A stretch of DNA of 64,000 nucleotides from Achromobacter marplatensis (GCF_002209535.1 NZ_NJIG01000007.1:186001-250000), one strand, 5' to 3'; counted from the stretch's first letter, positions 1-12,471 are shown. A program made the numbers and translations. The notes: generated by a model not told the origin, from the sequence alone.

Positions 1-621
1 TCGCTCCTGATCATCGCCGTGTCCGGCATGTTCGTGGGCTTCGTGCTGGGGCTGCAGGGCTATTACACGTTGAACCGCTATGGTTCCGAAGAAGCGTTGG
101 GGCTGCTGGTGGCCCTGTCGCTGGTGCGCGAACTGGGTCCTGTCGTGACGGCGCTGCTGTTCGCGGGCCGCGCGGGCACGTCCCTGACCGCCGAAATCGG
201 CCTGATGAAGGCCGGCGAACAACTGTCGGCCATGGAAGTCATGGCCGTCGACCCGATCCGCCGCGTGCTGGTGCCGCGCCTGTGGGGCGGCATCATCGCC
301 ATGCCCATCCTGGCGGCGGTGTTCTCCATGGTGGGCATCCTGGGCGGCTGGGTCGTCGGCGTCCTGATGATCGGCGTGGACGCGGGCGCGTTCTGGTCGC
401 AGATGCAAAGCGGCGTCGATGTCTGGAACGACGTGGCCAACGGGGTCATCAAGAGCCTGGTGTTCGGCGTCACGGTGACGCTGGTGGCGCTCTATGAAGG
501 CTGGCAGGCTCGGCCCACCCCCGAAGGCGTCGCCCGCGCCACCACGCGCACCGTGGTCGTGGGCTCCCTGGCGGTACTTGGGCTGGACTTCCTGCTCACC
601 GCCTTGATGTTTGGAAATTGA
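1..621 (+). CDS. mlaE: MlaE-type phospholipid ABC transporter permease (5' end cut by window)
   Basis: Integral inner-membrane permease of the Mla system, which moves phospholipids between the inner membrane and the periplasmic carrier MlaC. The reading frame is open from base 1, so the N-terminus lies outside the window; 206 residues are visible. Several hydrophobic segments are present, and the cytoplasmic loop typical of the family reads [21 protein letters not shown]-like around visible residues 60-85. mlaD starts 12 bases after the stop, and mlaA and mlaC follow. An mlaF ATPase gene is expected just upstream, which I infer. Family assignment is firm from sequence and context. Confidence 0.95.
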   Translation, partial: SLLIIAVSGMFVGFVLGLQGYYTLNRYGSEEALGLLVALSLVRELGPVVTALLFAGRAGTSLTAEIGLMKAGEQLSAMEVMAVDPIRRVLVPRLWGGIIAMPILAAVFSMVGILGGWVVGVLMIGVDAGAFWSQMQSGVDVWNDVANGVIKSLVFGVTVTLVALYEGWQARPTPEGVARATTRTVVVGSLAVLGLDFLLTALMFGN

Positions 622-633
622 AACGGATCGATC

Positions 634-1134
634 ATGTCACGCGAAAAAACCGACTTCTGGGTAGGCCTGTTTGTACTGCTGGGCGCGATCGCGCTGGTGT
701 TCCTGGCGTTGCGCGCTGGCAACCTCAGCACCTTTTCCTTCGCCCCGACCTATACGCTATCGGCCAATTTCGATAACGTAGGCGGCCTCAAGCCGCGCGC
801 CGCGGTCAAAAGCGCTGGCGTCGTGGTGGGCCGCGTGTCCAGCATCACCTTTGACGACAAGACTTTCCAGGCGGTCGTATCGGTGAATCTGGAGAAGGCC
901 TACCAGTTTCCCAAGGACACCTCGGCGTCCATCCTCACGTCCGGCTTGCTGGGCGAACAGTACCTGGGCCTGACGGCGGGCAGCGAAGAAGAGAACTTTA
1001 CCGACGGCGGAAAAATCCGCTATACACAAAGCGCGGTTGTGCTTGAACAGCTGATCAGCCAGTTCCTGTACGGCTCCGCGGAGAAGCAGGGCGCGGCCTC
1101 AGAACCCGAACCCGCGGCGAAAGCGCCAAATTGA
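634..1134 (+). CDS. mlaD: MlaD, MCE-domain phospholipid-binding protein
   Basis: Periplasmic, inner-membrane-anchored subunit of the MlaFED(B) complex; MCE domains form a hexameric ring with a central lipid channel. The 166-residue protein starts MSREKTDFWVGLFVLLGA, with one N-terminal transmembrane helix at about residues 8-27. A single MCE domain follows (about 38-115, including GLKPRAAVKSAGVVVGRV). The tail is helical and then Ala/Pro/Glu-rich. Length matches the short single-MCE MlaD type. It lies 12 bases after mlaE and 80 bases before mlaA, as in other beta-proteobacterial mla clusters. Confidence 0.96.
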   Translation: MSREKTDFWVGLFVLLGAIALVFLALRAGNLSTFSFAPTYTLSANFDNVGGLKPRAAVKSAGVVVGRVSSITFDDKTFQAVVSVNLEKAYQFPKDTSASILTSGLLGEQYLGLTAGSEEENFTDGGKIRYTQSAVVLEQLISQFLYGSAEKQGAASEPEPAAKAPN

Positions 1135-1214
1135 AGACGATGCGAAAGAAGCCGTAACAGGCTGCACTTGGCCATCGCAATATCATAAGAATCGTCGATA
1201 GGAATGCCCTGATC

Positions 1215-2015
1215 ATGAACAAGAACGCAATTTCCCGAATTGCCACCATCGCAGCGGCGGGTGCGCTGATGGCCGGCTGCGCCGCGCCGCAGAACCCGGA
1301 TCCGCGCGATCCGTGGGAAGGCTTCAACCGGGGCGTCTACAAGTTCAACGACACGGTCGACCGCGCGGTCTTCAAGCCGGTCGCTCAGGCCTATACCTTC
1401 GTCACGCCGCAGCCCGTGCGCAGCTGCGTGCACAACATCTTCAGCAACGTCGGCGACCTCTGGTCCGGCGCCAACAGCTTCCTGCAGGGCCGCGGCCACG
1501 ACTTCGTGAACACGCTGGGCCGCTTCCTGTTCAACACCACGATGGGCGTGGGCGGCTGCTTCGACGTGGCCTCGGCCAACGGCGCGCGCAAGATCCCCAA
1601 CGACTTCGGCACGACGCTGGGCGTGTGGGGCTTCGGCCAGGGCCCGTACCTGGTGCTGCCGTTCTTCGGCTCGTCCACGGTGCGCGACGGCGCAGGCCTG
1701 GTCGGCGACATCTACGGCACGACCTACGGCTACATGGGCGTCGACTCCATCGACAACGTGCGCCTGCGCAACTCGCTGTGGGGCCTGCGCCTGGTCGACA
1801 CGCGCGCCAGCCTGCTGAACGCCACCGACACGATCGACCGCGTCGCGCTGGATCCGTACAGCTTCATCCGCGACGCCTACCTGCAACGCCGCAACGCCAT
1901 GGTGCTGGGCCACCGCGTGGAAGACGAAGGCGCCCTGCCCAACTACGAAGACGACGAGGGCGATGCCCCTGCCGCCGGCAAGGCCGCCCCCGTGCCGGCA
2001 CCCGCAACCAAGTAA
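1215..2015 (+). CDS. mlaA: MlaA (VacJ) outer-membrane lipoprotein
   Basis: Outer-membrane component of the Mla pathway that removes mislocalised phospholipids from the outer leaflet. The 266-residue protein has a lipoprotein signal with lipobox LMAGC; the acylated Cys is at about residue 19. The MlaA core follows (DPWEGFNRGVYKFNDTVDR, then GVGGCFDVASANG and GFGQGPYLVLPFFG). The C-terminus is an Ala/Pro-rich tail. In E. coli mlaA is unlinked to the mlaFEDCB operon; here it sits between mlaD and mlaC, the common beta-proteobacterial arrangement. Confidence 0.95.
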   Translation: MNKNAISRIATIAAAGALMAGCAAPQNPDPRDPWEGFNRGVYKFNDTVDRAVFKPVAQAYTFVTPQPVRSCVHNIFSNVGDLWSGANSFLQGRGHDFVNTLGRFLFNTTMGVGGCFDVASANGARKIPNDFGTTLGVWGFGQGPYLVLPFFGSSTVRDGAGLVGDIYGTTYGYMGVDSIDNVRLRNSLWGLRLVDTRASLLNATDTIDRVALDPYSFIRDAYLQRRNAMVLGHRVEDEGALPNYEDDEGDAPAAGKAAPVPAPATK

Positions 2016-2053
2016 GCTGTGGCTTGCGTTCATCGGTACAGTAAGGAGTTTTG

Positions 2054-2683
2054 ATGCGATTTGCTTTTGTTTCCCTGTTGCAGCGCCTGACTTTCGCGGG
2101 CCTGCTGGGCCTTGCCGCCGCCGGCGCCGCGCAGGCCAAGCCCGACCCCAACGGCTCGCCCGACCAGTTCGTCCTCGCGACCGCCAATGAAGCGCTGGAC
2201 GTGCTCAAGGCGGACGGAGCCGTCAAGGCCGGCAATACCACCCGCATCAACGAAGTGGTCAACCAGCACATCCTGCCCTACGTCAACTTCCAGAAGACGA
2301 CGCGCCTGGCCGCAGGCCGCTACTGGCGCCAGGCGTCGGAACAGCAGAAGACGGCCCTGGCCGATGCGTTCCGCGGCACGCTGGTGCGCACCTATAGCGG
2401 CGCGTTGACCCGCGTCACGCCCAGCACCACCGTCAAGGCCCTGCCGTTCCGCGGCGACCCCAAGGCCGACGACGTGGTCGTGCGCACGCTGATCAGCCAG
2501 GCCAACGGCCAGCCGACCGGCGTGGACTACCGCCTGGAAAAGACACCGCAAGGCTGGAAGATCTACGACATGAACGTCGAAGGCATCTGGCTGATCGAGA
2601 ACTACCGCAACCAGTTCGCGCAGCAGATCAACCAGAGCGGCATCGACGGCCTGATCAAGGCCTTGAACCAGCGCAACCAGTAA
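2054..2683 (+). CDS. mlaC: MlaC periplasmic phospholipid carrier
   Basis: Soluble periplasmic shuttle that carries phospholipid between MlaA and MlaFED. I chose the ATG at 2054 because AAGGAG lies a few bases before it; an in-frame TTG at 2051 is less likely. The 209-residue product has a Sec signal peptide ending near GAAQA-KPD. The MlaC/Ttg2D domain follows (VVNQHILPYVNFQKTTRLA, then VDYRLEKTPQGWKIYDMNVEG, characteristic of the family). No STAS-domain gene (mlaB) follows, although it does in E. coli. Confidence 0.95.
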   Translation: MRFAFVSLLQRLTFAGLLGLAAAGAAQAKPDPNGSPDQFVLATANEALDVLKADGAVKAGNTTRINEVVNQHILPYVNFQKTTRLAAGRYWRQASEQQKTALADAFRGTLVRTYSGALTRVTPSTTVKALPFRGDPKADDVVVRTLISQANGQPTGVDYRLEKTPQGWKIYDMNVEGIWLIENYRNQFAQQINQSGIDGLIKALNQRNQ

Positions 2684-2705
2684 TTCCACGGTTCCGGCTG
2701 CTGTC

Positions 2706-2737
2706 GGCCCGGCGCGCCCTTAGTGGCCCGCCGGGCC
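2706..2737 (+). terminator. GC-rich hairpin after mlaC
   Basis: A perfect 9-bp inverted repeat (GGCCCGGCG and CGCCGGGCC, 14-base loop) begins 23 bases after the mlaC stop. The downstream sequence is AT-rich (AATTATTTAAG) but has no clean T-run. It may be a weak terminator or a 3'-end stabilising hairpin separating mla from the ABC exporter genes. Confidence 0.45.
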
Positions 2738-2794
2738 AATTATTTAAGGGACGGATGATGCCTCCATCCCTACGCCGTCCGGGGCCATAGGCGC

Positions 2795-2820
2795 TTGCCG
2801 CCACGGCGCGCTTATATAAT
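2795..2820 (+). promoter_or_regulatory. Candidate sigma70 promoter before the ABC exporter
   Basis: A consensus -10 TATAAT at 2815-2820 lies 37 bases before the ATPase start. The only -35-like hexamer is TTGCCG at 2795-2800, with a short 14-bp spacer. The perfect -10 in this GC-rich context is the main support. Confidence 0.45.
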
Positions 2821-2856
2821 GATCAATTCGCTCTTTCCGGGCACCTCCCCGCCGTC

Positions 2857-3669
2857 ATGTCAGCCGTCAGTCTAGAAAACGTCTCCAAGGTCTACTCGCC
2901 GCGCCAGCGCGGCTGGCAGAAGCTGCTCGGGCGCACGCCCGCTCCCGGCTTCCAGGCGCTGGACCATGTCAGCCTGAACATCGAGCACGGCGAGTTCTTC
3001 GGCCTGCTCGGCCCCAACGGCGCGGGCAAGACCACCCTGATCTCCATCCTTGCCGGCCTGGCGCACGCCTCGTCCGGGCGCGCCACCGTCTGTGGCTACG
3101 ACGTCGTGGCCGACTACAAGTCGGCGCGGCGCGCGCTGGGCGTGGTGCCGCAAGAGCTGGTCTACGACCCGTTCTTCACGGTGCGCGAGACCCTGCGCAT
3201 CCAGTCCGGCTACTTCGGCCTGCGCAACAACGACGACTGGATCGACGAAATCCTGTTCAACCTGGGCCTGGCCGACAAGGCCGACAACAACATGCGCGCG
3301 CTGTCCGGCGGCATGAAGCGCCGCGTGCTGGTGGCGCAGGCGCTGGTGCACCGTCCCCCCGTGATCGTGCTGGACGAACCCACCGCGGGCGTGGACGTGG
3401 ACCTGCGCCGCACCCTGTGGGAATTCATCTCGCGCCTGAACAAGGCCGGCCACACGATCATGCTGACCACGCACTACCTGGAAGAAGCGGAAGCCCTGTG
3501 CGGCCGTATCGCCATGCTCAAGCGCGGCCGCATCGTGGCGCTGGACACCACGCAGGCCCTGATGGCCCGCGTCGGCGGCGTCGACCTGGAAGACGCGTTC
3601 GTGCGCATCATGCATCAGGGCGACGAGCCCGCCACGCCCGCCCTGCAACCCGAAGAGATTTCGTCATGA
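2857..3669 (+). CDS. ABC exporter ATP-binding protein (YadG-like)
   Basis: Nucleotide-binding subunit of an ABC-2 type exporter, acting at the cytoplasmic face of the inner membrane. The 270-residue protein has Walker A GPNGAGKT (about residues 52-59), signature LSGGMKRR, Walker B VIVLDEPTAGVD and the H-loop TTHYLEE. It overlaps the permease gene by the ATGA quartet, so the two form one translationally coupled unit. The substrate is unknown. The pair sits between mla and ibaG-murA, so a cell-envelope role is plausible but inferred. Confidence 0.93.
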   Translation: MSAVSLENVSKVYSPRQRGWQKLLGRTPAPGFQALDHVSLNIEHGEFFGLLGPNGAGKTTLISILAGLAHASSGRATVCGYDVVADYKSARRALGVVPQELVYDPFFTVRETLRIQSGYFGLRNNDDWIDEILFNLGLADKADNNMRALSGGMKRRVLVAQALVHRPPVIVLDEPTAGVDVDLRRTLWEFISRLNKAGHTIMLTTHYLEEAEALCGRIAMLKRGRIVALDTTQALMARVGGVDLEDAFVRIMHQGDEPATPALQPEEISS

Positions 3670-4478
3670 CGCCGCCCACCGCGACCGCCAGCCAGCCGCT
3701 GGTGCAGCCCCGCCTGGATGCGGGCTCCGGTTTTCCGACCCTGCTGCGCAAGGAGCTGCTGCGCTTCTGGAAGGTCGGCTTCCAGACCATCGCCGCCCCC
3801 GTCATCACGGCGCTGCTGTACCTGCTGGTGTTTGCGCACGTGCTGGAAGGGCGCCTGATGGTGTACGGCACCGTGCCCTACACCGCGTTCCTGATCCCGG
3901 GGCTCATGATGATGAGCATGCTGCAGAACGCGTTCGCCAACCCGTCCTCGTCGCTGATCCAAAGCCGCATCACGGGCAACCTCGTCTTCATGCTGCTGCC
4001 CCCGCTGTCGCACCGCGACATCTTCGGCGCCTTCGTGCTGGCGGCCGTCGTGCGCGGCCTGGCCGTAGGCCTGTGCGTGTGGGCGGTGGCGCTGTTCTTC
4101 GTGTCGCTCGTCCCCGCCAACCCGCTGTGGCTGCTGGTGTTTGCCGTGCTGTCCTGCGGCATCATGGCCGTGCTGGGCGTGGTGGCGGGCCTGTGGTCTG
4201 AAAAATTCGACCAGTTGGCCGCCTTCCAGAATTTCCTGATCATGCCCGCGACGTTCCTGTCCGGCGTGTTCTATTCCATCCACACGCTGCCGCCCTTCTG
4301 GCAGAGCGTGTCCCACTGGAACCCCATCTTCTACGCCATCGACGGATTCCGCTACGGGTTCTTCGCGGTGTCGGACGTCTCGCCCTGGCGCAGCCTGGCG
4401 GTGGTGACGGCGGTGTTCCTGGCGCTATCGCTGTATGCGCTGCGGCTTCTGGCCAGCGGCTACAAACTCAGGAACTGA
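3666..4478 (+). CDS. ABC-2 type exporter permease (YadH-like)
   Basis: Membrane subunit partnering the ATPase upstream. The start at 3666 overlaps the ATPase stop (ATGA); the frame is open further upstream, but that stretch shadows the ATPase gene. The 270-residue product has about six hydrophobic helices, starting near FQTIAAPVITALLYLLVFAHV. It carries the ABC-2 signature region PATFLSGVFYSIHTLPPFWQ and ends RLLASGYKLRN. ibaG starts 5 bases after the stop. The transported compound cannot be read from the sequence. Confidence 0.93.
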   Translation: MTPPTATASQPLVQPRLDAGSGFPTLLRKELLRFWKVGFQTIAAPVITALLYLLVFAHVLEGRLMVYGTVPYTAFLIPGLMMMSMLQNAFANPSSSLIQSRITGNLVFMLLPPLSHRDIFGAFVLAAVVRGLAVGLCVWAVALFFVSLVPANPLWLLVFAVLSCGIMAVLGVVAGLWSEKFDQLAAFQNFLIMPATFLSGVFYSIHTLPPFWQSVSHWNPIFYAIDGFRYGFFAVSDVSPWRSLAVVTAVFLALSLYALRLLASGYKLRN

Positions 4479-4483
4479 CGTCC

Positions 4484-6668
<2,185 letters not shown>

Positions 6669-6721
6669 CCCCCGCCCGCCGCGACGCGCGGCGGCCGCTT
6701 TCCGCTTTGCTGCATGACGCC

Positions 6722-8026
6722 ATGGCCCTGATCAATCGTCTCGACTCCCGCGATCCCGGATTCAAATCCGCCCTGTCCAAGCTGCTGGCCTTCGAGGCCA
6801 CCGAGGACGAGTCCATCGACCGCGCCGCCGCCGGCATCCTGGCCGACGTGCGCACCCGTGGCGACGCCGCGCTGGTGGAATACACGCAGCGTTTCGACCG
6901 CATGCCGGGCGCATCGGCCGCCACGCTGGAAATCCCCAAGGCCGACTGGCATGCCGCGCTTGCCGCGCTGCCGGCCGCCCAGCGCAATGCGCTGGAAGCC
7001 GCCGCCGACCGCGTGCGCAGCTACCACGAACGCCAGCGCGCCGAGACCTGGACCTACACCGACGCTGAAGGCACGATGCTGGGCCAGCAGGTGACCCCGC
7101 TGGATCGAGTGGGCCTGTACGTGCCGGGCGGCAAGGCCGCCTATCCGTCGTCGGTACTGATGAACGCGATCCCGGCCAAGGTCGCGGGCGTGCCGGAACT
7201 GATCATGGTCACGCCCACGCCCGACGGCGTGCGCAACCCGATCGTGCTGGCCGCGGCCGCCATCGGCGGCGTGGACCGCGTGTTCGCCATCGGCGGCGCG
7301 CAGGCCGTTGGCGCACTGGCCTACGGCACCGGCACCGTGCCCGCCGTGGACAAGATCGTCGGCCCGGGCAACGCCTATGTCGCCGCCGCCAAGCGCCGCG
7401 TGTTCGGCACGGTCGGCATCGACATGATCGCCGGCCCCAGCGAAATCCTGGTCATTTGCGACGGCAAGACGCCGGCCGACTGGATCGCCATGGACCTGTT
7501 CTCGCAAGCCGAGCACGACGAACTGGCGCAGTCCATCCTGCTCTGTCCCGACGCCGCGTTCATCGAGGAAGTCGAAGCCGCCATCGCGCGCCTCCTGCCC
7601 ACGATGCCGCGCGCCGACATCCTGCGCGTCAGCCTGGCCAACCGCGGCGCGCTGATCCAGGTCCAGAGCCTGGACGAGGCCTGCCAGATCGCCAACGACA
7701 TCGCGCCCGAGCACTTGGAAATCTCCACCGAGCAGCCCGAGATCTGGACCGCCAAGATCCGCCACGCCGGCGCGATCTTCATGGGCCGCTTCAGCTCGGA
7801 AGCGCTGGGCGATTACTGCGCGGGCCCGAACCACGTGCTGCCCACGTCCCGCACGGCGCGCTTTTCGTCGCCGCTGGGCGTGTACGACTTCCAGAAGCGC
7901 TCCAGCCTGATCCAGGTCTCGCACGCGGGCGCCCAGACGCTGGGCCGCATCGCCGCCGAACTGGCGCTGGGCGAGGGCCTGCAGGCGCACGCCGCCAGCG
8001 CCCAGTACCGGATCGACAAGCCATGA
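6722..8026 (+). CDS. hisD: Histidinol dehydrogenase HisD
   Basis: Zinc- and NAD-dependent enzyme that oxidises L-histidinol to L-histidine in two steps. The ATG at 6722 ([14 protein letters not shown]) is preferred over an in-frame TTG at 6707. The 434-residue product shows [21 protein letters not shown], the [12 protein letters not shown] segment, and the zinc/catalytic region [14 protein letters not shown]. The C-terminal APEHLEI and [14 protein letters not shown] segments are also typical. It follows hisG by 53 bases and overlaps hisC by 4 bases. Confidence 0.98.
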   Translation: MALINRLDSRDPGFKSALSKLLAFEATEDESIDRAAAGILADVRTRGDAALVEYTQRFDRMPGASAATLEIPKADWHAALAALPAAQRNALEAAADRVRSYHERQRAETWTYTDAEGTMLGQQVTPLDRVGLYVPGGKAAYPSSVLMNAIPAKVAGVPELIMVTPTPDGVRNPIVLAAAAIGGVDRVFAIGGAQAVGALAYGTGTVPAVDKIVGPGNAYVAAAKRRVFGTVGIDMIAGPSEILVICDGKTPADWIAMDLFSQAEHDELAQSILLCPDAAFIEEVEAAIARLLPTMPRADILRVSLANRGALIQVQSLDEACQIANDIAPEHLEISTEQPEIWTAKIRHAGAIFMGRFSSEALGDYCAGPNHVLPTSRTARFSSPLGVYDFQKRSSLIQVSHAGAQTLGRIAAELALGEGLQAHAASAQYRIDKP

Positions 8027-9129
8027 GCGCGGCCCCGGCGGCAAGCGTCGCCGGCCGCATCGCCGGCACGGTCCGCGCCGATATCCGCGAACTGGCCGCG
8101 TATCCGGTGGCCCACGCGGAAGGCTGCATCAAGCTGGACGCGATGGAATGCCCCTACGAGCTGCCCGACGCCGTCCGCGACGACATCGCCCGCACCGTGC
8201 GCGACACGGCGCTGAACCGATACCCCGCGGCCGACCTGTCCGCGCTGCAGCAGGCGGTGAAGGCCAGCTTCGGGGTGCCTGACGGCGCCGACGTGCTGTT
8301 CGGCAACGGCTCGGACGAACTCATCCACATCGTCGTGCAGGCCTGCTGCAACCCGGGCGATACGGTGATGTCGCCCTGGCCGTCGTTCGTCTATTTCGAC
8401 ATGGCGGCCCGTTTCGACCACGCTCGCTTCGTCGGCGTGCCGCTGACCGATGATCTGACCCTGGATTTGCCGGCCATGCTGGCCGCCATCCGCGAACACC
8501 AGCCCAAGGTCGTGTTCCTGGCCGTGCCCAACAACCCCACCGGCGGGCTCTGGTCCGACCACGACGTGCAGGCGATCATCGCCGCCGCCCCCGGCCTGGT
8601 GGTGCTGGACGAGGCCTACCAGCCCTTTGCCGAGCACAGCTGGATGCCCCAGGTGCTGGACGCGCCCAACGTGGTCGTCATGCGCACGGTCTCCAAGATC
8701 GGCCTGGCGGGGCTGCGTTTCGGCTACATGGCCGGCCACCCGGACTGGATCGCCGAACTGAACAAGGTGCGCCCGCCCTACAACCTGGACGTACTGACCC
8801 AGGCCACGCTGATGACGGTCCTGCGGTACAAGGACGTGCTGGACGAGCAGGCCGCGCGCTTGCGCGCCGACCGCGAACCGCTGGCCGCCGCCCTGGCCGC
8901 CTTGCCCGGCGTCAGGGTATTCCCTTCCGCCGGCAACTTCATACTCGCGCGCTTTTCCGGCAAGCTGGACGGCAACGCCGTGCATCTTGCGCTGAAAACG
9001 CGCAAAATATTGATTCGTAACTTCTCCAACGCCCATCCGCTCCTGGCCAACTGCCTGCGCATCTCGGTGGGCGCCCCGGCCGAGAACGCCGCCTTGCTGG
9101 CTGCCCTGCAAGAGATTTTGAGTGCTTAA
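8023..9129 (+). CDS. hisC: Histidinol-phosphate aminotransferase HisC
   Basis: PLP-dependent fold-type I aminotransferase that forms histidinol phosphate from imidazole-acetol phosphate and glutamate. The start at 8023 overlaps the hisD stop (ATGA); the frame is open far upstream inside hisD but that is a shadow. The 368-residue protein has [11 protein letters not shown] near the N-terminus, [36 protein letters not shown], and the PLP-Lys region [14 protein letters not shown]. hisB begins one base after the stop. Confidence 0.97.
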   Translation: MSAAPAASVAGRIAGTVRADIRELAAYPVAHAEGCIKLDAMECPYELPDAVRDDIARTVRDTALNRYPAADLSALQQAVKASFGVPDGADVLFGNGSDELIHIVVQACCNPGDTVMSPWPSFVYFDMAARFDHARFVGVPLTDDLTLDLPAMLAAIREHQPKVVFLAVPNNPTGGLWSDHDVQAIIAAAPGLVVLDEAYQPFAEHSWMPQVLDAPNVVVMRTVSKIGLAGLRFGYMAGHPDWIAELNKVRPPYNLDVLTQATLMTVLRYKDVLDEQAARLRADREPLAAALAALPGVRVFPSAGNFILARFSGKLDGNAVHLALKTRKILIRNFSNAHPLLANCLRISVGAPAENAALLAALQEILSA

Positions 9130-9130
9130 C

Positions 9131-9718
9131 ATGCGTACCGCAGAGATCACCCGCAACACCAACGAAACCCGCATCCGCGTGGCCATCAATATCGACGGCA
9201 CCGGCAAGCAGACGATCGACACGGGCGTGCCCTTCCTGGACCACATGCTGGACCAGATCGCGCGCCACGGCCTGATCGACCTCGACATCAAGGCCGATGG
9301 CGACCTGCACATCGATGCGCACCATACGGTGGAAGACGTGGGCATCACGCTGGGCATGGCAATCGCCAAGGCCGTCGGCACCAAGGCCGGCCTGCGCCGC
9401 TACGGCCACGCCTACGTGCCGCTGGACGAAGCCCTGTCGCGCGTCGTGGTGGACTTCTCGGGCCGCCCCGGCCTGGAATACCACATCCCGTTCACGCGCG
9501 CCCACATCGGCAATTTCGATGTAGACCTCACGCGCGAGTTCTTCCAGGGGCTGGTCAACCACGCGCTGATCACGCTGCATATCGACAACCTGCGCGGCTT
9601 CAACGCCCACCACCAGGCGGAAACCGTGTTCAAGGCCTGTGGCCGCGCCCTGCGCATGGCCATGGAAGTCGACCCGCGCATGGGCGACGTCGTGCCCTCC
9701 ACCAAGGGCGTGCTGTAA
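9131..9718 (+). CDS. hisB: Imidazoleglycerol-phosphate dehydratase HisB (dehydratase only)
   Basis: Mn-dependent dehydratase that makes imidazole-acetol phosphate. The ATG at 9131 gives 195 residues, the monofunctional form lacking the N-terminal histidinol-phosphate phosphatase found in E. coli HisB, so that phosphatase must be encoded elsewhere. Metal-binding motifs are [27 protein letters not shown], the second copy [11 protein letters not shown]-like region near residues 155-165, and the terminal [13 protein letters not shown]. It is followed by hisH after 33 bases. Confidence 0.97.
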   Translation: MRTAEITRNTNETRIRVAINIDGTGKQTIDTGVPFLDHMLDQIARHGLIDLDIKADGDLHIDAHHTVEDVGITLGMAIAKAVGTKAGLRRYGHAYVPLDEALSRVVVDFSGRPGLEYHIPFTRAHIGNFDVDLTREFFQGLVNHALITLHIDNLRGFNAHHQAETVFKACGRALRMAMEVDPRMGDVVPSTKGVL

Positions 9719-9751
9719 CGTTCGCCAACCCCACCGCACCAGGCAAAAGAA

Positions 9752-10450
9752 GTGACCACTATCGCCATCGTCGACTATGGAATGGGCAATTTCCACTCCG
9801 TCGCACGCGCCCTGAAGTTCGCCGCCCCCGATGCGGACATCCGCATCTGCAACCAGCCCCAGGACATCGACGCGGCTGACCGCGTGGTGTTTCCGGGCCA
9901 GGGCGCCATGGCGGACTGCATGCGCACCCTGAATGAATCCGGCCTGCGCGAAGCGGTCGTACGCGCCGCGCGCAACAAGCCCCTGCTGGGCGTCTGCGTG
10001 GGCGAACAGATGCTGTTCGACTCCTCTGAAGAGGGCGGCACGTCCTGCCTGGGCCTGTTCCCCGGCGTCGTGCGCCGCTTCTCGGGCCCGCGCTTTGCCG
10101 ACCTGATCGCCGCCGACGACGAAGCCTGCCTGACCGACACCGGCGCGGCAGGCGCGGTCGATACGCGCCCGGAACGGCTGAAAGTGCCGCACATGGGATG
10201 GAACAAAGTCCGCCAGACGCGCTCTCACCCTATCTGGGACGGCATTCCGGACGATACGCACTTCTATTTCGTCCATAGTTACTACGCCGACCCGGACGAT
10301 TCCGGCCTGACTGTTGGTGAAACCGATTATGGCGTCGCCTTTACCTGCGCAGTGGCGGCAGCTAACATTTTCGCGGTGCAGTTCCACCCCGAAAAGAGCG
10401 CCGAGCACGGTTTGCGCCTGTATCGCAATTTTGTAGACTGGCAGCCGTAG
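9752..10450 (+). CDS. hisH: Imidazole glycerol phosphate synthase glutaminase HisH
   Basis: Class I glutamine amidotransferase that feeds ammonia to HisF. The start is a GTG at 9752 ([15 protein letters not shown]). The 232-residue protein has the nucleophile Cys in [12 protein letters not shown] and the catalytic His/Glu in [13 protein letters not shown] near the C-terminus, so the triad is intact. It is slightly longer than E. coli HisH because of an insertion around residues 115-135 ([20 protein letters not shown]). Its partner HisF is encoded two genes on. Confidence 0.97.
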   Translation: MTTIAIVDYGMGNFHSVARALKFAAPDADIRICNQPQDIDAADRVVFPGQGAMADCMRTLNESGLREAVVRAARNKPLLGVCVGEQMLFDSSEEGGTSCLGLFPGVVRRFSGPRFADLIAADDEACLTDTGAAGAVDTRPERLKVPHMGWNKVRQTRSHPIWDGIPDDTHFYFVHSYYADPDDSGLTVGETDYGVAFTCAVAAANIFAVQFHPEKSAEHGLRLYRNFVDWQP

Positions 10451-10506
10451 GCCTAGAGCCTGCTGCGCCAGCCCATTCAACCCCTCTTTCTTTTTTGCTG
10501 CCCACC

Positions 10507-11247
10507 ATGCTGCTGATCCCCGCCATCGATCTTAAAGACGGGCGCTGCGTGCGCCTGCGCCAGGGTGACCTGGACGATGCAACGGTGTTCTCCGAAGACC
10601 CCGCCGCCATGGCCACCCGTTGGCTTGACCAGGGCGCGCGCCGCCTGCATCTGGTCGACCTGAACGGCGCCGTTGCCGGCAAGCCGAAGAACGAAGCGCC
10701 TATCAAGGCCATCCTGGACGCCGTCGGCGACGACATCCCCGTCCAGATCGGCGGCGGCATCCGCGACCTCGACACCATCGAGCGCTACCTTGACGCCGGC
10801 ATCTCCTACGTGATCATCGGCACCGCCGCGGTCAAGAACCCGGGCTTCCTGCAAGACGCCTGCGGCGCTTTCCCCGGCCAGATCATCGTCGGCCTGGACG
10901 CCCGCGACGGCAAGATCGCCACCGACGGCTGGAGCAAGCTGACCCGCCACGACGTGCTCGACCTGGCCAAGAAGTTCGAAGACTACGGCTGCGAAGCCAT
11001 CATCTACACCGACATCGGCCGTGACGGCATGCTGTCGGGCGTCAACGTCGAAGCCACGGTCCGCCTGGCCCAGCACGTGCGCATCCCCGTGTACGCTTCG
11101 GGCGGCATCGCCGGCATCCAGGACATCGAAGCCCTGTGCGCCGTCGAGGAAGAGGGCGTCGAAGGCGCCATCCTGGGCCGCAGCATCTACGAAGGCACGC
11201 TTGATTTCCAGGCAGCCCAGACTCGCGCCGACGAATTGGCAAAATGA
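10507..11247 (+). CDS. hisA: ProFAR isomerase HisA
   Basis: (beta-alpha)8-barrel enzyme that isomerises ProFAR to PRFAR. The start is ATG 10507 ([20 protein letters not shown]); a TTG at 10495 in frame is less likely. The 246-residue product has the N-terminal catalytic Asp in PAIDLKDG, the second catalytic Asp in [12 protein letters not shown], and phosphate-binding loops QIGGGIRD and [10 protein letters not shown]. It overlaps hisF by ATGA. Confidence 0.98.
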   Translation: MLLIPAIDLKDGRCVRLRQGDLDDATVFSEDPAAMATRWLDQGARRLHLVDLNGAVAGKPKNEAPIKAILDAVGDDIPVQIGGGIRDLDTIERYLDAGISYVIIGTAAVKNPGFLQDACGAFPGQIIVGLDARDGKIATDGWSKLTRHDVLDLAKKFEDYGCEAIIYTDIGRDGMLSGVNVEATVRLAQHVRIPVYASGGIAGIQDIEALCAVEEEGVEGAILGRSIYEGTLDFQAAQTRADELAK

Positions 11248-12065
11248 CCACCTCCAGCAGCACCCCCGGGGCCGGCGCGCCCGTCCAGAGCGCGCTGACC
11301 CGCCGCATCATCCCTTGCCTTGACGTCACCGCCGGCCGCGTCGTCAAGGGCGTGAACTTCGTCAACCTGCTGGACGCCGGCGACCCCGTCGAGATCGCCC
11401 GCCGCTACAACGAGCAGGGCGCCGACGAACTCACCTTCCTGGACATCACCGCCACCAGCGACGGCCGCGACCTGATCCTGCCCATCATCGAGCAGGTGGC
11501 CTCGCAGGTCTTCATCCCGCTGACGGTGGGCGGCGGCGTGCGCCAGGTGTCCGACATCCAGCGCCTGCTGAATGCCGGGGCCGACAAGATCAGCATCAAC
11601 AGCGCGGCCGTGGCCAATCCGGAACTGGTCCGCGCCGCCTCCGACTACCATGGCTCGCAATGCGTGGTCGTGGCCATCGACGCGCGCCGCGTGTCGGCGG
11701 CCGGCGAGCCCGCGCGCTGGGAAGTCTTCACGCACGGCGGCCGCAAGGCCACCGGGCTGGATGCCGTGGCCTGGGCGCGCCGCATGGCTGCCTATGGCGC
11801 GGGCGAGATCCTCTTGACCAGCATGGACCGCGACGGCACCAAGTCGGGCTTCGACCTGGAGCTGACTCGCGCCGTGTCGGACGCCGTGCCGGTGCCCGTC
11901 ATCGCCTCCGGCGGCGTCGGCAACCTGCAGCATCTGGCCGACGGCGTCACCACCGGCCGCGCCAGCGCCGTGCTGGCCGCCAGCATCTTCCATTTCGGCC
12001 AGCACACCGTTGGCGAATGCAAACGCTTCATGGCCGAACAAGGTATTGCAGTAAGGTTGGACTGA
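11244..12065 (+). CDS. hisF: Imidazole glycerol phosphate synthase cyclase HisF
   Basis: Cyclase subunit that combines PRFAR with HisH-derived ammonia to give IGP and AICAR. The 273-residue barrel has the catalytic Asp in [19 protein letters not shown] and the second in [13 protein letters not shown], with phosphate loops VGGGVR and ASGGVGN. An extra N-terminal stretch of about 17 residues ([18 protein letters not shown]) precedes the usual family start. hisI follows one base after the stop. Confidence 0.98.
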   Translation: MTTSSSTPGAGAPVQSALTRRIIPCLDVTAGRVVKGVNFVNLLDAGDPVEIARRYNEQGADELTFLDITATSDGRDLILPIIEQVASQVFIPLTVGGGVRQVSDIQRLLNAGADKISINSAAVANPELVRAASDYHGSQCVVVAIDARRVSAAGEPARWEVFTHGGRKATGLDAVAWARRMAAYGAGEILLTSMDRDGTKSGFDLELTRAVSDAVPVPVIASGGVGNLQHLADGVTTGRASAVLAASIFHFGQHTVGECKRFMAEQGIAVRLD

Positions 12066-12066
12066 T

Positions 12067-12471
12067 ATGAGCAATGAACCCACCTGGATGGCCGACGTCG
12101 TTTTCGACGAAAACGGCCTGATTCCCGCCATCGCGCAAGACTTTGAAAACGGCCAGATCATGATGGTGGCCTGGATGAACCGCGAAGCGCTTGCGGAAAC
12201 CGCCGCCACCGGCCGTGCGGTGTACTGGTCGCGCTCGCGCCAGCGCCTGTGGCGCAAGGGCGAGGAATCCGGCCACGTCCAGGAAGTGCATGAACTGCGC
12301 CTGGACTGCGACGGCGACGTCATCCTGCTGAAAATCCACCAGGAAGGCGGCATTGCCTGCCATACGGGCCGCGCCAGCTGTTTCTACCGCCGCCTGGAAG
12401 GCCAGACGGACCAGGCGTCCTGGGTCACGGTGGACCCGGTGCTCAAAGACCCGGAAATGATCTACAAATGA
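12067..12471 (+). CDS. hisI: Phosphoribosyl-AMP cyclohydrolase HisI
   Basis: Zinc/Mg-dependent enzyme that opens the purine ring of PR-AMP. The 134-residue monofunctional form contains [11 protein letters not shown], the metal-binding DCDGD, and the zinc Cys/His segment [13 protein letters not shown]. HisI and HisE are separate genes here, unlike the fused E. coli enzyme. hisE overlaps the stop by ATGA. Confidence 0.97.
   Translation: MSNEPTWMADVVFDENGLIPAIAQDFENGQIMMVAWMNREALAETAATGRAVYWSRSRQRLWRKGEESGHVQEVHELRLDCDGDVILLKIHQEGGIACHTGRASCFYRRLEGQTDQASWVTVDPVLKDPEMIYK

Noticed and set aside
1020-2033. Minus-strand open frame across mlaA
   Set aside because: Antisense shadow; no signal, domain or ribosome site.
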